Shown: in pieces, positions 1-12,845 of the stretch
Layout: each line of letters opens with the position of its first letter
How positions within the stretch are numbered: the first letter of the stretch is position 1
DNA from: Steinernema hermaphroditum
Taxonomy: Eukaryota; Nematoda; Chromadorea; Rhabditida; Steinernematidae
Assembly (NCBI GenBank): GCA_030435675.1
Contig: CM059625.1
Span: 7,006,001-7,070,000 of the forward strand
Direction: 5' to 3'
DNA length: 64,000 nt
Notes under the pieces: model-generated
What the model saw: the letters and a program-made list of their open reading frames with translations, nothing else
Told to the model about the DNA's origin: nothing
Databases searched by the model: none
Translations under genes and position numbers: made by a program

Positions 1-1
1 C

Positions 2-184
2 AGCGTACTGTTCGCCTTGAGTTGCATTCAGCTTTCGTTCATCATCGGGAAGTCTATTATGAACCCGTTGATTTACTCACTGAGAATTCCCGAAGTTGAC
101 ACTCAGATTCGTGCGTTGGCCGAACGTGTGCGCTCACTGTTAACACCCTTATGCCGGTTAGTGCCGTACTGCTTTAGCAATTAG
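2..184 (+). CDS. 3' end of a rhodopsin-like G protein-coupled receptor (partial)
   Basis: Only the last 60 codons are inside the window, in the frame starting at base 2 and ending with TAG at 182-184. The reading frame contains transmembrane helix 7 with the motif MNPLIYSLRIPEV. This is the NPxxY signature of class A (rhodopsin-like) receptors, here NPLIY, followed by the start of helix 8. A short cytoplasmic tail of about 30 residues follows, ending in YCFSN, with two cysteines that could be palmitoylated. The ligand class cannot be told from this fragment. The receptor is transcribed toward the EPG5 gene, so the two genes are convergent. Confidence is high for the superfamily and nil for the subfamily. 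Confidence 0.8.
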   Translation, partial: SVLFALSCIQLSFIIGKSIMNPLIYSLRIPEVDTQIRALAERVRSLLTPLCRLVPYCFSN

Positions 185-1590
185 TGATATAACTACGTTT
201 AGATTCGCGCGGAATCAAAACAGCGGCGAGTTGTTGCGAAAAGGTGCCCACTCCGTCAGCATTAAATGTGATGACAATGCAGAAAACAAGGCTGTCCTTT
301 GAACAAAGCAATTCTTTGTTGCTCTGTTGTGTGTACATACCGTATCACCCAATTGAATTGGTAACTGTACGAGTAACTGTTGATAAGCAAGTTTGTGAAA
401 ATATAAAATTGAAATTCGCACAAAAGGTACCGAATGTTGATGTCTGAAGAACAATTTGAAATATGCGATTCAATGTCACAAATCAAATATTCCGACGAGG
501 ACAGCAGCCTACGTGTGGTCAATCGAAGCGTAGTGCTCTGTCGATGCCCGATCCTCAGAGGTAGAAAATTCGCAAAATAATGAACCCAGATCTCAAGTGG
601 CTGTCTGCACGCTAACATTCAGTAGCGCCTGCTTGTGTTATTTTAGCACATGCCCATCTCGAATGCATGTATCTAGTACCAAACATTTGCGGAGGATATT
701 TATGGAGCGGATGTGAACATCTTCTTGTTAATGGCGACGTCGTTTCTTTCAGCATAACCACCATACCATTCGAATATAACACCATTCTTTAAGCTACTAG
801 GTCATGAAACAAGGTCATCTTTTGAGAAGAAAATGCAAGATTATCGAATGACATTTCCAAAAATATACAAAGCAATCTTCTGCAAGTCTGAGTAATAGTA
901 ACTATAGCGAGCAAAGATTACTAAATAGGAATTCGTCTGTGCCTAATTTCAAAAGAGCTAGCAGAAAGAGCATTTGGAAATTTCCAATTTCCAGACAATC
1001 CGTCAGCATCGTTGATGCCCTTTCAATTCATTAGGTTCTCATAACCGTCAAGTCTGAGATCAAAACAATCATAAGCACACAAAAAGTGCAAGAACTAGAA
1101 GTGCAAAGATCAAAGCTTGCAGCTCAGTCCTCAAATTTAGAAATACCATTCGGAGCACGGATCGTCTCAGGCTTATTTCAGCCGATATCGTAGTTTGTGT
1201 TCTTAAGAGGCTTCCTGTGCGAATAGTTCAGTTCACAGTTCAATGTCAAAATAGAAATAGCTATTTGAGAAGTTTCGTCGCCCATCAAATCACACCCATA
1301 AGCAATGATTTCTTGTAGAATTTCCTCCAAAGTCTTCATGACTTTCAAGAACCAGCACAACAGGTAATTCATATAAAAAATAGCAACGAATCCACTGTTA
1401 ACCAACCTTCCCACCGCTTTTTGAGTGTTGTTATCCTTAATGATTACGGTAGTTTTGCAAGAACGGCAACCCGAGATCTTCACAAGAACGCAGAAGCTGA
1501 CCTGTTAACTTCTAGCAGAGAACACTAACAATGCTATATTATTTTATACCCGCGTATCGTATATACAGTGTACACATATAGACTTCGTAA
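185..1590. other. Intergenic spacer between the GPCR and EPG5 3' ends
   Basis: These 1.4 kb should hold the 3' UTRs of the two convergent genes. I see only short, low-quality reading frames on both strands, with no recognisable domain and no structured repeat. A 101-codon minus-strand frame at 1178-1483 has no family signature and was not accepted as a gene. Confidence 0.5.
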
Positions 1591-4500
1591 TTACAATAAA
1601 CGTATGATTTTTTCGTCTGGATACAACGGCTTCACAAGCGCAGCGAAAAATTCCATAAGAGTGCCCAGATGATGAAGATGAACATCAGTGAAGAAGCTGA
1701 TCACATTCGTTCCTGCATTTCCGGTGAATACTTTTTGGAATTCTGCATTGGATTTTGCGGATGCGATTGATTTTATCGCTTCGATCTTCGAGTTCGTCAC
1801 GGGGACGTCACCAGCCATTCGAGGAGCTCTACCAGGAGCTGTGGTCTGCTGGGTGATAAACAGTTCGAACACTTCGGCGATTAACTGAATCTTCTGGGAA
1901 AATGGGGCGCTTCGGCCGATGCGAGCCAGTCGCGAGAGTAGGCCAGCCGACTTCTCCTCGCTGTATACTTTGTGCAGCCAAGCCAGCAACGAATTCAACT
2001 GTTCGTTAGCCGTGGCCACAGGCGTTCCAATGGAGTACTGTCGGACAATCATTGTCATCCATTTTTCAACGACTGTCAATAGGGCGGCATCGGACGTAAT
2101 GTACCTAGGGATTTAGATTATGGCAATGTCGTAACAGGGATGTCTCACTTCGGTTTAATAGAAGCAATGTAGCCGGAGACCTTCTTTAATATCCGCGATT
2201 CTTCGTTGGGAGATTTACAGTGGCTCAGCTCCTTCATCAACAAACCATTGAGGACCAAACACAACGGAACCACACCCGACTCAGAGCTTCAACCAGTTCA
2301 TTAATATTCAATTTTAAAGTTTTTGCTCTACCTTGGGGTTGTAAACAACCATTGATGGCTGACGGGAGGCAGTTCTAGCCACTCACATATCACTGTCCAC
2401 TCAACAGTCGTGTTTCCTAAACATGAAGAATCAGAGATGATCTTGTCTTCCAATTGCTACTTGTGAAATAGACGCTGATGGCTTCGTCCAAAAGCTTCAA
2501 GCCTACAAAGATGTGCTTTCCTTGCAAGGACGACAATGTCGTTTTCAGCACGAGAAGAACCAGTTGCGATTCGTGGTGAACGCTGAGCCATTTTGCGAGC
2601 ACCTTGCGGTACTCCTCAACAGTTGAGTCTTTGGAGATTCGCGACCAAAAGGCGGTGAGCTCGTATGAAAGGCACTGACATTCAGCGATCTGTCCTAAAT
2701 AGTCGTGTGGACTGTTAAAGGCTGGAGCGGAAGAAAAGGCAACCTGGGTAGCAGGAAATGATGGCGTTTGTGTTCTTGATAGTCTCTCTGTACTTGTTCA
2801 TCATTTCCGCCCGGTCAAAGTTCGAGCGTAGTAGCAGCAGAAGATGCGTTCTTACGAACAGAGACTGCTTTTTGGCCTTTTCTGCTCGAGACACCTTTAT
2901 TAGTACGTTGGAGGGCTCGACAGTAGAAGACCATGACACAATCCTCCAGATGCTGAACGGTCAAATTACACAAAATTGACTTTGAAAATAACCCACCTAA
3001 AGAATGGTTTTGATATTTCATTCGGGTTGAAGAACAGCTCGGGTTTGAAGGATTCAGCGATAAACGCTGAAGTTTTATCCGCGAACGGCTGCGAGACGAC
3101 ATACCACGGCGAGTTAGTCAGCGACGTCAAAAGGCGAGGCATAGAAGCTCGACAACGCTAAACTCGGCATTGTACAACATTAAAGATAGGTCAGCGCGTA
3201 CCACATAGTTCGACTCGTTAGAAATTGCTCTGGTTATAATAGAGAACAACAGTGAATAGAAACCGGCAAGGGCGTCATAGGGCTGGTTAAGTTGGTGCCG
3301 CTGTATCTCGTGCCACGGAAGTCTAACGAAAATTTCTGTGAGAAGCGGATGAATTTCGGAGAATTCCGGATCGCAAAACAGCTTTTCCATCTGTCCGATG
3401 TCCAATAGGGTAGGCCAAAACATTTGCCAGTTGAATTTCACGAATTCGAGAGCCTAAACCATTGTTCTTCCAAGCTGCTCACAACCGCTAAATATCTTAC
3501 GTATACAGAATAGACATGTGAAGCTCCAGATCCCTTCAAAGAGGCCAAATTTTCGCAGAGATATTGGAAGAAGAGTGTCTCCACGTTTTCAGCTCCCTTC
3601 GGGAGTCTTTTATTATGTGGAAGCCACAACAACAAGCTGACAAGTCTGTCAGTGACTTGCTGTGCAATGCTACGATCGGCAGGATTGAATGGAGGTATTC
3701 CCGGTCCCATTGGTTCCATTAATGGTCCCCAAATTTGGATGCACTTGTTGAAGCATTCCCGCAGGTCTAAAGCACTCTGCATATAGTTGGATCAACAGAC
3801 ATTCTTATACCAATCTCCATAGCTGTAGGTGGACGCTCGAAATGGAAAGTATTCTCGACGTGTACTATGATGAAATACGCAGCCAGACGGCACACGAGTT
3901 CCAGATAATCCGCCCACACTTGGAACAATCGTGGCCCCAGCTCTCTCCTTGATGACTTCAACTGTTTTCCAATTAGTTCGATGTAATAGTCGACCTATGT
4001 TTAGGATTCAAGGGACGGAAAAACATGGATTGGTACCATTTCAGGGGGAATCTGGTGTTTCACGTTTCCGGTCGACTTCATGGTAGTGCCTAAACCGCAG
4101 CCTATTTGCGCCATGACCATGCTAAAGAGCATCTTTGGAGTGTGCTTTGTGTTACACCCTGCCAGCATCATTTCCAGGCCTGCAGATAGGTTGTGAGGAA
4201 ATTTGTGGAACATCGTATGTAGGAAGTGGTCCATGCATAACTGGAGCAGCTCCTCGTCATGATCTCCCACAGATGCAATGTTCTCGAAGATTACCTGCAA
4301 CGACCCTAACATTGCAAGGTTGGAAAGGATCGCTCTACAAACCGGAAGCAGTTGACTGTACTGCTCGGCTGGTAAGGAACTTCCAGCTTTTGCGATGTCC
4401 AATCTTGACAGAAGAGACTTCGCGCTCTGTGACTTCTCAGGACAGCGAACAGCCACGGAAAGTTGCTTGTAGATGGCGAAAAGTTGGGACGAGGGAACAA

Positions 4501-7500
4501 TGTCCGGCGTAAAATTCTCGACAATGACATAATTGAGCACGTTTCCTGAGAGCACAACGTTCATGAGTGTAGCTTGTTCTTGTGGTACGTTTGCCATAAA
4601 CGTCTAAATTTCGTTGGGTCTTTTTGTAATAGAAGCTTTAAATACCTTTCCTAGACAATTGATTATTGCCTCGAAAGATTTAGTGGCTGCAAGGCACAGC
4701 ATATGTGAGGCAGTTATAGTGCTGCAGACATAGCAGAAAAGAGACCGTCCGGTTTGCTGCAGCTCCTGTTCCCTCAACTGCAATCTGACTGCAGACGAAA
4801 CTTCGCAAAGAGAATCAGCCAGCGATTCGATGTTAGCACAGACTACGGCCATGGAGTCGAGCAGCTGTGCGAACGCCGAAGATATTTCGACGATTCTCTG
4901 TTGTCGGTTGGCACCCATTTTAGCGTCTACAGCTGGCGAGAAGTGACTAGCGGAGACCTGAGCGAACCATAATTAGGACAAGACGAGTATTACAACACGT
5001 ACGATAACTTCCACTTCCGAAGGCTTCGTACACGACCGCTGGTTAAACAATACATCTCCACATTTTAACGTTATTTTTAGAGTCGTTTGACTCTGCTTGT
5101 ACAGTCCTGAAATCGAGTTTCCATATGTCACATCGAGATCGGAGATACGGCCTTTCGCGTCAGAAAACACCCTAAATCGGTAAACAGCATATTTAGTGGA
5201 GATACTAGCATGATCTTACGCAATCGCTTTTAACAGTTCGCTTAGTTTTGCTCCGAAGCGAGAGAGAACGAGATTGGTGTTTGAGAAGGAGACTTCATCG
5301 AAGGTGTTCTTAGAAGGCAGGTTTGGATGTTGAGGGATCGATGGAAAATCCTCTCCCACAAACGGATTCTTTGCCAAATACGCCATGAACTCATCGATGG
5401 ATATTATCGCATTGTCTCGTGCAGGTGCTTGCACCTTAGGCATTATGTCCATGTGGCACGAATTGGCGTACAACTGCAAAGATATCTCAATAAAGTCTCG
5501 TTTTCGGCATTTTGTGACCACCTTTCTGTCTGTTGCGATATTCTTTTTGGCATTTTCTTTACTAATGAAGTCGGTCCAGATGTTCTAAAATTAGTCAATG
5601 TTATTTGCAAACTAGCGTTATCGACACGTACAAAGTCATTTGCAAAGACGAGCTGCAGTAGGTAGTCGTCTTGAAGGCTTTGGAAATTGAAGAAATTCAT
5701 TGAGTATACGCCATTGGCAAAGATCCACTGAAGAACGCTTCGACAAAGACGTTCTGACTTGCCTGGCAACTTGGTTCTCATGGCAGGAAACACTTCGTCG
5801 CGGAATTTAATGAACTGCGAGTTCGTCGTTTTGCAGCTCAAGAATCTGTCTCCAGGACAGAATTTCTTCCTGAATATTACACGTGAACTCCAAGATACGT
5901 ATTCTCAAACATGCCCTTCGAAGTCTTTCCGACTAAACATAGTAACTGCGAGCTCCTGTAACAGTAGGGTGAAGATAATGCTGTCGTACGTTTCTTCAAC
6001 GCAGCACAGCTCTAGCAACCGACTGTAGTACAATCGATTTGGGGCAAGATCGATGTTTGTTTTACTGTGAGCTTTCTGAAAGATTCGAGGGGCATGAGTA
6101 GATGCCGAAATACCGTACCTTCACAGCATGTTCCACCGTATGTTGGGAGTTCTTGCCTAGCGACTGATACAGCCTCTCGTAGAATGGAGCGTAACTGTGA
6201 TATTCCGCCTTTAGGAGAACGTACGCGGCGCTAGGAGAAATTTTCATTTGGTCCCTTTCAATTAACGGCGGAGGAACATTGCTTGACATTATAAATGACA
6301 AGAATCCTGTATTCGTTTGTATCTTCAGCGATTCCTGTAATACTCTTTATCAATTATCATTTCTCTTCTTGAACACACCTTATAGAAATTAGCTATGAAG
6401 TCTACAAATTTACTCAAAAGGTCGTGGTGATGGTTTAGGTCGTCTTCTGCTACCACAATGTCGACCAGTTTTCCAATCAAATACAGCGATGTGTTGTCTT
6501 GGTTCCAAGCTGTAGGTCGTTTCATGCACAATAATCGTAGCCAGCCAAACGCGATTTCAAATTTGCGAGAATTCGTGATCACAGAGTGCTAAAACAAAGC
6601 AACTCGCTCAAGGAATCTAGTGTCATGCATACTGTAATGGCAGATGAAAAACATTTTGCGACAGGACCAGGGAACTGGTCTGCCCCGACTAGCAGCTGAA
6701 GAGCATAGGATGACGCGTCTGAAGTCATCAGCATTTCAAAAGTTTCGCGGAACCTAGAAGCGGCGATGGCAAAATATACTTTCTGGAAAAGTGAAGGCCA
6801 CTTACGCATCAATGGAACAAAGACGTTCAGTTCCCTCGGGGAACTGGGCAACAAATTTGGAGAGAACTGCTGTAGCTGCATTGAAGCATCCAGTATTGAG
6901 CAGCTGTTGGAAGTAGGATATTCCATGGTCCACGAAGTTGTCCACACTAAGGTAGAATGTCAAGTCACGTCTATGGCTTCTTTCTTATACCTCGATAGGC
7001 AGTACTGCACAAGATAGACGTAGTAATCGGTGATGTCGGCGCTGGGCGTTCTTGACGACTGCTGCAAATGAAGTTGGATGAAGTTCCTCTTTGGACTGTT
7101 TAGTTACCGATAACGGAAGTTTTAGTCGGATCAGAACATCGAAGCAGAAGGTGTTGAATTGCTGGCCCATGTCAGGGATCTTCGACCACATTTTCATCGC
7201 GTTCTTCATTGACTTCGCAATTAATCCGTTTTGGTTCTTGAACTGAGCGATATGGCCCTTCACAATCGCTTCCGCACAGGCGACATGAACATCCTGATCG
7301 ATCCACAGATCGCCTCTGTGATTTATAGGGCCCCAATTGACCGAAGTTAAAACGCGTCTGGCTATTCGTGACACCGGATGTTCAACTTTTCGGTTGATGA
7401 GCCATTTGCCGAAAATGCTGCCTACATCATCTTTGGTCAGTTTACATTTCGACAAGGGTGCCGTTGTAAGTATGTCGGCTGCATAGTTATCCAAGTTGTC

Positions 7501-10200
7501 AGCGTTTCGGTCAATGAGTTTGAGTAGAAAGGACAGCAAGGATGGTTTACGCTGTATGAGTAGACCAACTGCTTCTGCCCCGACCTGTGAGAACCCGAGG
7601 TGAACTTGTTCGATGTACTATCAGATTTACCTTGTAGAAATGTTGACGCGTCGATTCATCCAGGAAGCACACATGGACAATATCTCGGAGAAACGACTCA
7701 GGTTCCTTATCACCACTTGAAACCACATCGGTGAGGGCACTTAGCATAAATGTACTGTCGGTGTTGTTTCCATCGCTGATCTTGTCGATCAGTTTACTTC
7801 CTAAAGTGGTTTTTCAAGATATGCCTAGACTGCAATAGCTACCCTTTGCGAGAGCGTTTTCAACGTCACTTTGGGACATTGCAAACAGATCTTGCGGTGA
7901 GTAGCTTGTTGAATTGCGCATCAACAATTCGCATTTTAAACGACAAGTCTCGGAGAGCACTTCGTAGGGAATGGAAACAAGATATTGCCACATGCCAATA
8001 CTGAAATGATGAGCGTTTGTGAACAAAGAGGCGGTTTCAACGTACGTTTCTTTGCTCACGATGTAGTACGTCGCTATTACCACAATTCGGTCGACCTCTT
8101 TTTGGACGATCTCGCATTGTTGTCTGCTAAGTTGTGGCTGAGTGAGGTTCCAGAACACGCAGAAGTCCTTAACGGACTGCCTCATTGCCTGCGCAATATG
8201 TCGACAAAACGACTTGTATCTCTCAACATTGTATGTTTTTAAGCCTTCGTTGAAGATCTTAAGGAGAAGCAACTGTAATGCAACCAAGGAAAGCAAAGTG
8301 TCGAGTGCGTTGTGATCTAAATAATATGGGGACTTAGTACAGTGATGCTAGGAGGCCTACTGTTTGCGGCAGTGAAGTGCATGACGGCCTTTTTGTAGAA
8401 GTCCTGAATTCCGAACTGATTCAAGAGTGCGATCAAATCCTGTTCATTGATGGTGACGAAGGACGAAATTTCCTGGAGACTACTTTTAGAAACGATATAC
8501 ACATGCGCATCATACAGTTTCACCATCCTCTCCGATCACGGCCCAGGAATTATCGTCGCTTTCGTGCTTCTTGATGTTTTCAAGGAACCTTTCTCGGTGA
8601 CTAAAAATGCTCAATACGAGATAATTTGGAAAAGTAGAGAGTACCGGATTGGAGAGAGCAGAAGACTAAGTAACGCGATAAAATCGTCAATGGTTGACTT
8701 CATATCCAGTGCTGGGTGAGTGATGAAGGTTTGAACGAGTTGTGGAGCCCAGCTATCGGTAGGGGATGGAGAGTGTAGCACGTGGCACAGAAGAAACATT
8801 TGGTCTTCACTTGTGGCACACTTCATTAAATAAGAGGTCTAAAGGCATATTGCAACAGTGATCGCTGGTAGGATATACCTACCAACTCAACAATCCACCC
8901 TATAACGCATTCACGAAACTTGATCGTAATGTGATGCAATCGCAAGAAGTAAAAGAGATCTGAGAGAGCGCCACGGATGCAGCTGCGAGAATCTAGCACA
9001 TGGTCCGACATGAGAACTGTAAATGGGTATGATAAGCAGCACAAGCAACGCAGTCTCAGCTTACTAGAAGGTGGATTCGATGCGATCACTTTGTGTTCGT
9101 CCAAGAAGACGCTTCCAAGGTTGACCACTTTCCATTGAATTTGAAGAGCCAGAGAACGCGAGTGAATTTGCCAACATAAGTTCTCGTCAAGTTCCTTGGA
9201 GCAGTGCTCAGACATCAGTCTGTTAAGTTCAGCAACTTTTTCAGGTCTAAGGGTTGCTACTTTGTAGGAACTGCTCCCCGAAGCCGACTTGTTGTCACCG
9301 CAACGACCCTCCAAGCATCGATCATATATACGCACTTTTGCTTGAACGCTTACTGATTGCGTGACAGTCCTTTCCTCCACCGACCAGGACTCATTGAAAA
9401 CACGTCCTATGTTCCGCTCAATTTCAGATTTTTCGTCTGTGACTTGATCTGCACGAGAACAACATTCATTGTATCGTTTCAGCAAAAGCCACAGGGAATT
9501 TCTTGATTCAAGATTCATCTGGAACCATACTACTTACTTACTAACTATCCGGCACCTTTTACCTTTGCAAAATTTTCGACGTAATCATCCACCATTTCAT
9601 AACGCTCGTTCGGATAAAAAGCACATAGTGCAGCCTCCGAGAGAAGGCCATTTTCATTCACTTCGAGGAAGTGGTCACCTCTAAGTCTAGGATAGATCAC
9701 ACTAGGAGAGCTTTCTGCAACGTGCGCTACGAGCGACGCGTCCATGTGCCTGTCGTTAACCTTCGGATAAATTGATCTTGGAGCAATGCTCGGCTTTTCC
9801 TTGGCCTTCTCGGAGTGTTCCGGAGTATTTGGTGTGACTACAGCCAATAGTCTAGCTTTGGCCTCATTATGAGGAATGTTTGGGGAAACTTCAGGGATGA
9901 TAGGTGGGTCAGACGCCTCAGGTGAAGCTTCTTTTGAAACAAAATTCGTGTCGTCTTCAATCTGCACATGTTCTGTTGTACCATCATTTCTTTCAGATTC
10001 AGAAGTCCGATCTGCTGAAAGCATCTTTAAACAAAGATCTATTAAAATCAAATTCTACTTTGGGAATCGGTCTGTGGTGTGGGAAGGCTTGGACGTAAAG
10101 TCTCTTCAGGCAGCAAATCGCGCAGTGTGGGGGGAACCGGCGGAGGCGAGAGGTTTCTTTGCCTCGTCTTCGACGGTTTCACCCGTAGCGGTTTCTCCAT
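1591..10200 (-). CDS. epg-5: EPG5 homologue, Rab7 effector for autophagosome-lysosome fusion
   Basis: EPG5 is a very large tethering protein recruited by Rab7 to late endosomes/lysosomes, where it promotes fusion with autophagosomes. The gene runs on the minus strand as many exons separated by introns of roughly 35-60 bp. It starts at the ATG at 10198-10200 (MEKPLRVKPSK, basic as in animal EPG5) and stops at 1591. Matches to vertebrate EPG5 occur in collinear order. The segment SRIARRVLTSVNWG near 7.35 kb matches the family's VILEGLNWG region, and IAKSMKNAMK with DVLIRLKL follows it. PPEMVPIHVFP lies near 4.0 kb. The C-terminal block LLSRLARIGRSAPFSQK, then IKSIASAKSNAEFQ and LVKPLYPDE, lies near 1.6-1.95 kb. 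The estimated product is about 2,400-2,500 residues, close to the 2,579 of human EPG5. A short intron of about 34 bp separates the first two coding exons. Individual exon edges were not all resolved. Confidence 0.93.
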
Positions 10201-11002
10201 TACCTGAACATAAAGAATAAGAGAGGTTGGAGTATTCTGCAGTACGCAGACAAAACACAGTTTGCATAGCTCAATCGCGCACAAGCGCTTGGTATCGCCT
10301 GGTGGCCTGGTACTCTAGTGAATGTACAATTCGAGTAGTCAAATAGGTGGTTAAATACGACAAAGTTCCCACAAAACTACGGTTGTTGTATAAATACAAT
10401 GGATGGGGAATCCAATGCTGTTAAGCATAACATCATCGATATAGATATACGAGAACACTAAAAGACAGAGAAATGGAAAAGGTTTCTGGCCGTTTGTATT
10501 AACTAGAGTCGACCCGGCATCGATCCATGAGTGTTGCGAACGGTATTTCGTCACACAGATGTTGGTCAGCGCGACTCATATTTATCGACTCCACGATAAA
10601 AGAAGCAGCGGGTTTGATACTATGGTGCGTGCGCGTAGTTGATTACACAATGCGAACGTGCGACATTCACTGCAGCCTAACCGTTCTTCCAGTAAATAGA
10701 TTCTTACAAGGTTTTTGACTAGAACAGTAAGCGTTTGACGCGTGCGGATTACTGAAACTGTTCCGTTTGCAGAGGTTCTTTTCTACTATTGATCGATCAC
10801 AGAGTATGAAAGGCAGATACAAGATGGATATCTCCTTGTTGCAGTTATATTGTTAAGCACATGCAAACTTGAAGTTAGCATCGCATAACGAAATAATAGG
10901 AAGAACACCAGCTGGTGCCTTCATTAGCCCGATCAACTCCGGATTTAATCGGCCTCGATGAGTCATCGGGAGAGAGTGGTGTATCTGATAATTAGTGTAC
11001 GA

Positions 11003-11008
11003 TTTATT
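11003..11008 (-). terminator. Polyadenylation signal AATAAA for the small gene
   Basis: A perfect AATAAA on the minus strand lies 82 bp beyond the stop of the two-exon mini-gene at 11091-11401. Confidence 0.4.
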
Positions 11009-11090
11009 TGCTACTTATGTATTTACGCAAGTAATACATAGAGCTTTTCCTGGTGTTAATCTGTTCGGATACTTTTTGCAAATCTTCTGC

Positions 11091-11401
11091 TTAATGTTCG
11101 TCGTCACACTGCTGGACACTCCTCCGTTGCCGTTCGGTGACTGCTTCCTGCGGAGTGCTTGCTCCCTCTGAGTTGATTTGTTTGTCGATTACTGATGGAA
11201 AGACGATGCGGCACGCATTCTCGGTTTTACACCGCCGACAGCTGGATCATCGACGAATGCTTTTTTATCTTTTAGCTTGAACCTGTCCTCTGCGAGCTTC
11301 ATATATTTTGCGACTTCTATCGAGTATGTAATTCGGACGGATGAGTATATGTAGGCGAAGTGTTCAGTAGACCAACAAAACATATTTCGCACGCGCCGCA
11401 T
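11091..11401 (-). CDS. Unidentified two-exon small protein (about 89 aa)
   Basis: I do not recognise this protein. A reading frame from the ATG at 11399-11401 (MRRVRNMFCW) runs to 11233. A 41-bp intron with GTGTAA donor and CATCAG acceptor joins it in frame to 11191-11091, ending TAA. The spliced product is 89 residues: a basic start, a central stretch EVAKYMKLAEDRFKLKDKK, and a polar acidic tail ending QQCDDEH. A minus-strand AATAAA (TTTATT at 11003-11008) lies about 85 bp downstream of the stop, as expected of a real transcript. A shorter start at the ATG at 11300-11302 (MKLAEDRF) is equally possible. Support is the in-frame intron plus the polyadenylation signal. There is no homology evidence. 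Confidence 0.3.
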
Positions 11402-12845
11402 GCACTGCGAATTGGGGATTGCGAGGTGCCGAATGTGTTCTTGCCACTGAAATACTGCATTTTTCTGTGAATTCGTGGGAATTTTGGCTGGAACGTAATG
11501 AAACGTAATAGTGCTCCGAAGTTTGGAAGTCGAACGAGAAAAAGTGGAACCTGATTTTTTGAATCGATAGAACCGGAAATGCAACTTACATGTAGATTTA
11601 TTTGTGACCGTTTTGATGTACATTGTGATCTGCATAACATGAACTAAACAGTTTTGAGCCGAGCAGATGTAACAGCACTAATACGGCATTCGTTGTTTAG
11701 TGGAAATTTGATCAGAATATTAGTTAACGAGTTCAAAATTACCATTTATACAACGAACACCTTAGGGCAAGAGCGATAAATGAAGCTTGCAAACAGGTAT
11801 CATTTCTTGAGTTGCTGCGTCTTCTTCCCGATCTTTTCGGCCGAAATAAGTTCAATCGAATTTATGGAAGTTATATTCTGCAATTTGCATCCTGACACGA
11901 AAAGTGCCAAAATTGTCGGTTTTTGCGCAATGGCATTGTTCCTTTCGCTTTTGTCTGCGAGGTTTTAGATCCTTTTTTATCAATAGTTCTAACGAACTTA
12001 TGTACTTTTAATGCACTTCGCGATCGCGAGTGGGGATCACACCGGCTGGTTTATTGTTTTCGAATAATTTTTTTGCAGAAATTATTTTGGAAAGTCTGTC
12101 GTTGACCGCGAACTGCGTGTCTGCGCACTTCATGGTCAGATAACGCAAGACTACGACAGAGTCTGTGTTCTCCTTGACAAATGAATCAAAAACTGAGTGA
12201 AGATTCTAACAGCTGTAGTTCACGACTCGACGCGAGAGTCTATTTTGTTGCTATTAGGTGGTAGTCAGCGTACCGAAGAGGATTCGACAATCGAAACAGG
12301 AAAGAGGACTCTTCCAGTGTCAACAGCACTGCATCGTCAGCGCCACTATCTGTGGAAAAACACTTTCTTTATCGAAAGCTTTTCATTGTGCGTGCTTCGC
12401 AAAGAGTTCTAATTTAATCAAAAAACCCGGAAATTTGTTTTGTCTAAATTGTTCGCCAAAGCGAGCATTGTATGCGTTCGTTGTTCGAGCGTTGACCGTA
12501 TTTTACAGTAAGTGAGCGCTCGCAATCTCCCCGTGTATTCTACGCGCCAGCCCTGGTTCGCTTCAAATCGATCGATTGGAACCGTCTTTTCTAGCTATTT
12601 AGTAAATAAATATGCACATCTGATTTCATGTCTGTACGGTGATCTGCTCATTAGCAAGTCGCCATCTCATTAGAAAGTATGTATTCGCGTGAATTGCGAA
12701 GTGGAAGCTACTTATTTGTCCATTTGTGTGTCGTTGTTTACTAGGGGTAACCGGTTTCTTCTTCATTCTCACTGATTTCACCGCCTTTCCAGGTAAACTC
12801 TCGAAACAACAGTCTGTTCTGCAGTTTTCGCTTCGACTTAATTGG

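Larger units (their letters stand above)
10201..12845. other. Spacer between the EPG5 and aralar 5' ends, with one weak mini-gene
   Basis: This divergent spacer must contain the promoters of EPG5 (minus) and aralar (plus). Apart from the small minus-strand candidate at 11091-11401 I see no supported gene. Reading frames at 11780-12515 are short and featureless. The sequence just upstream of the EPG5 ATG (10201-10206 read on the minus strand) resembles a splice acceptor (TTCAG), so a 5' UTR exon may lie further right. Confidence 0.45.

Noticed and set aside
1178..1483. 101-codon minus-strand frame downstream of EPG5
   Set aside because: No homology and no splice connection to the EPG5 C-terminus, which already ends at a stop matching the family length.
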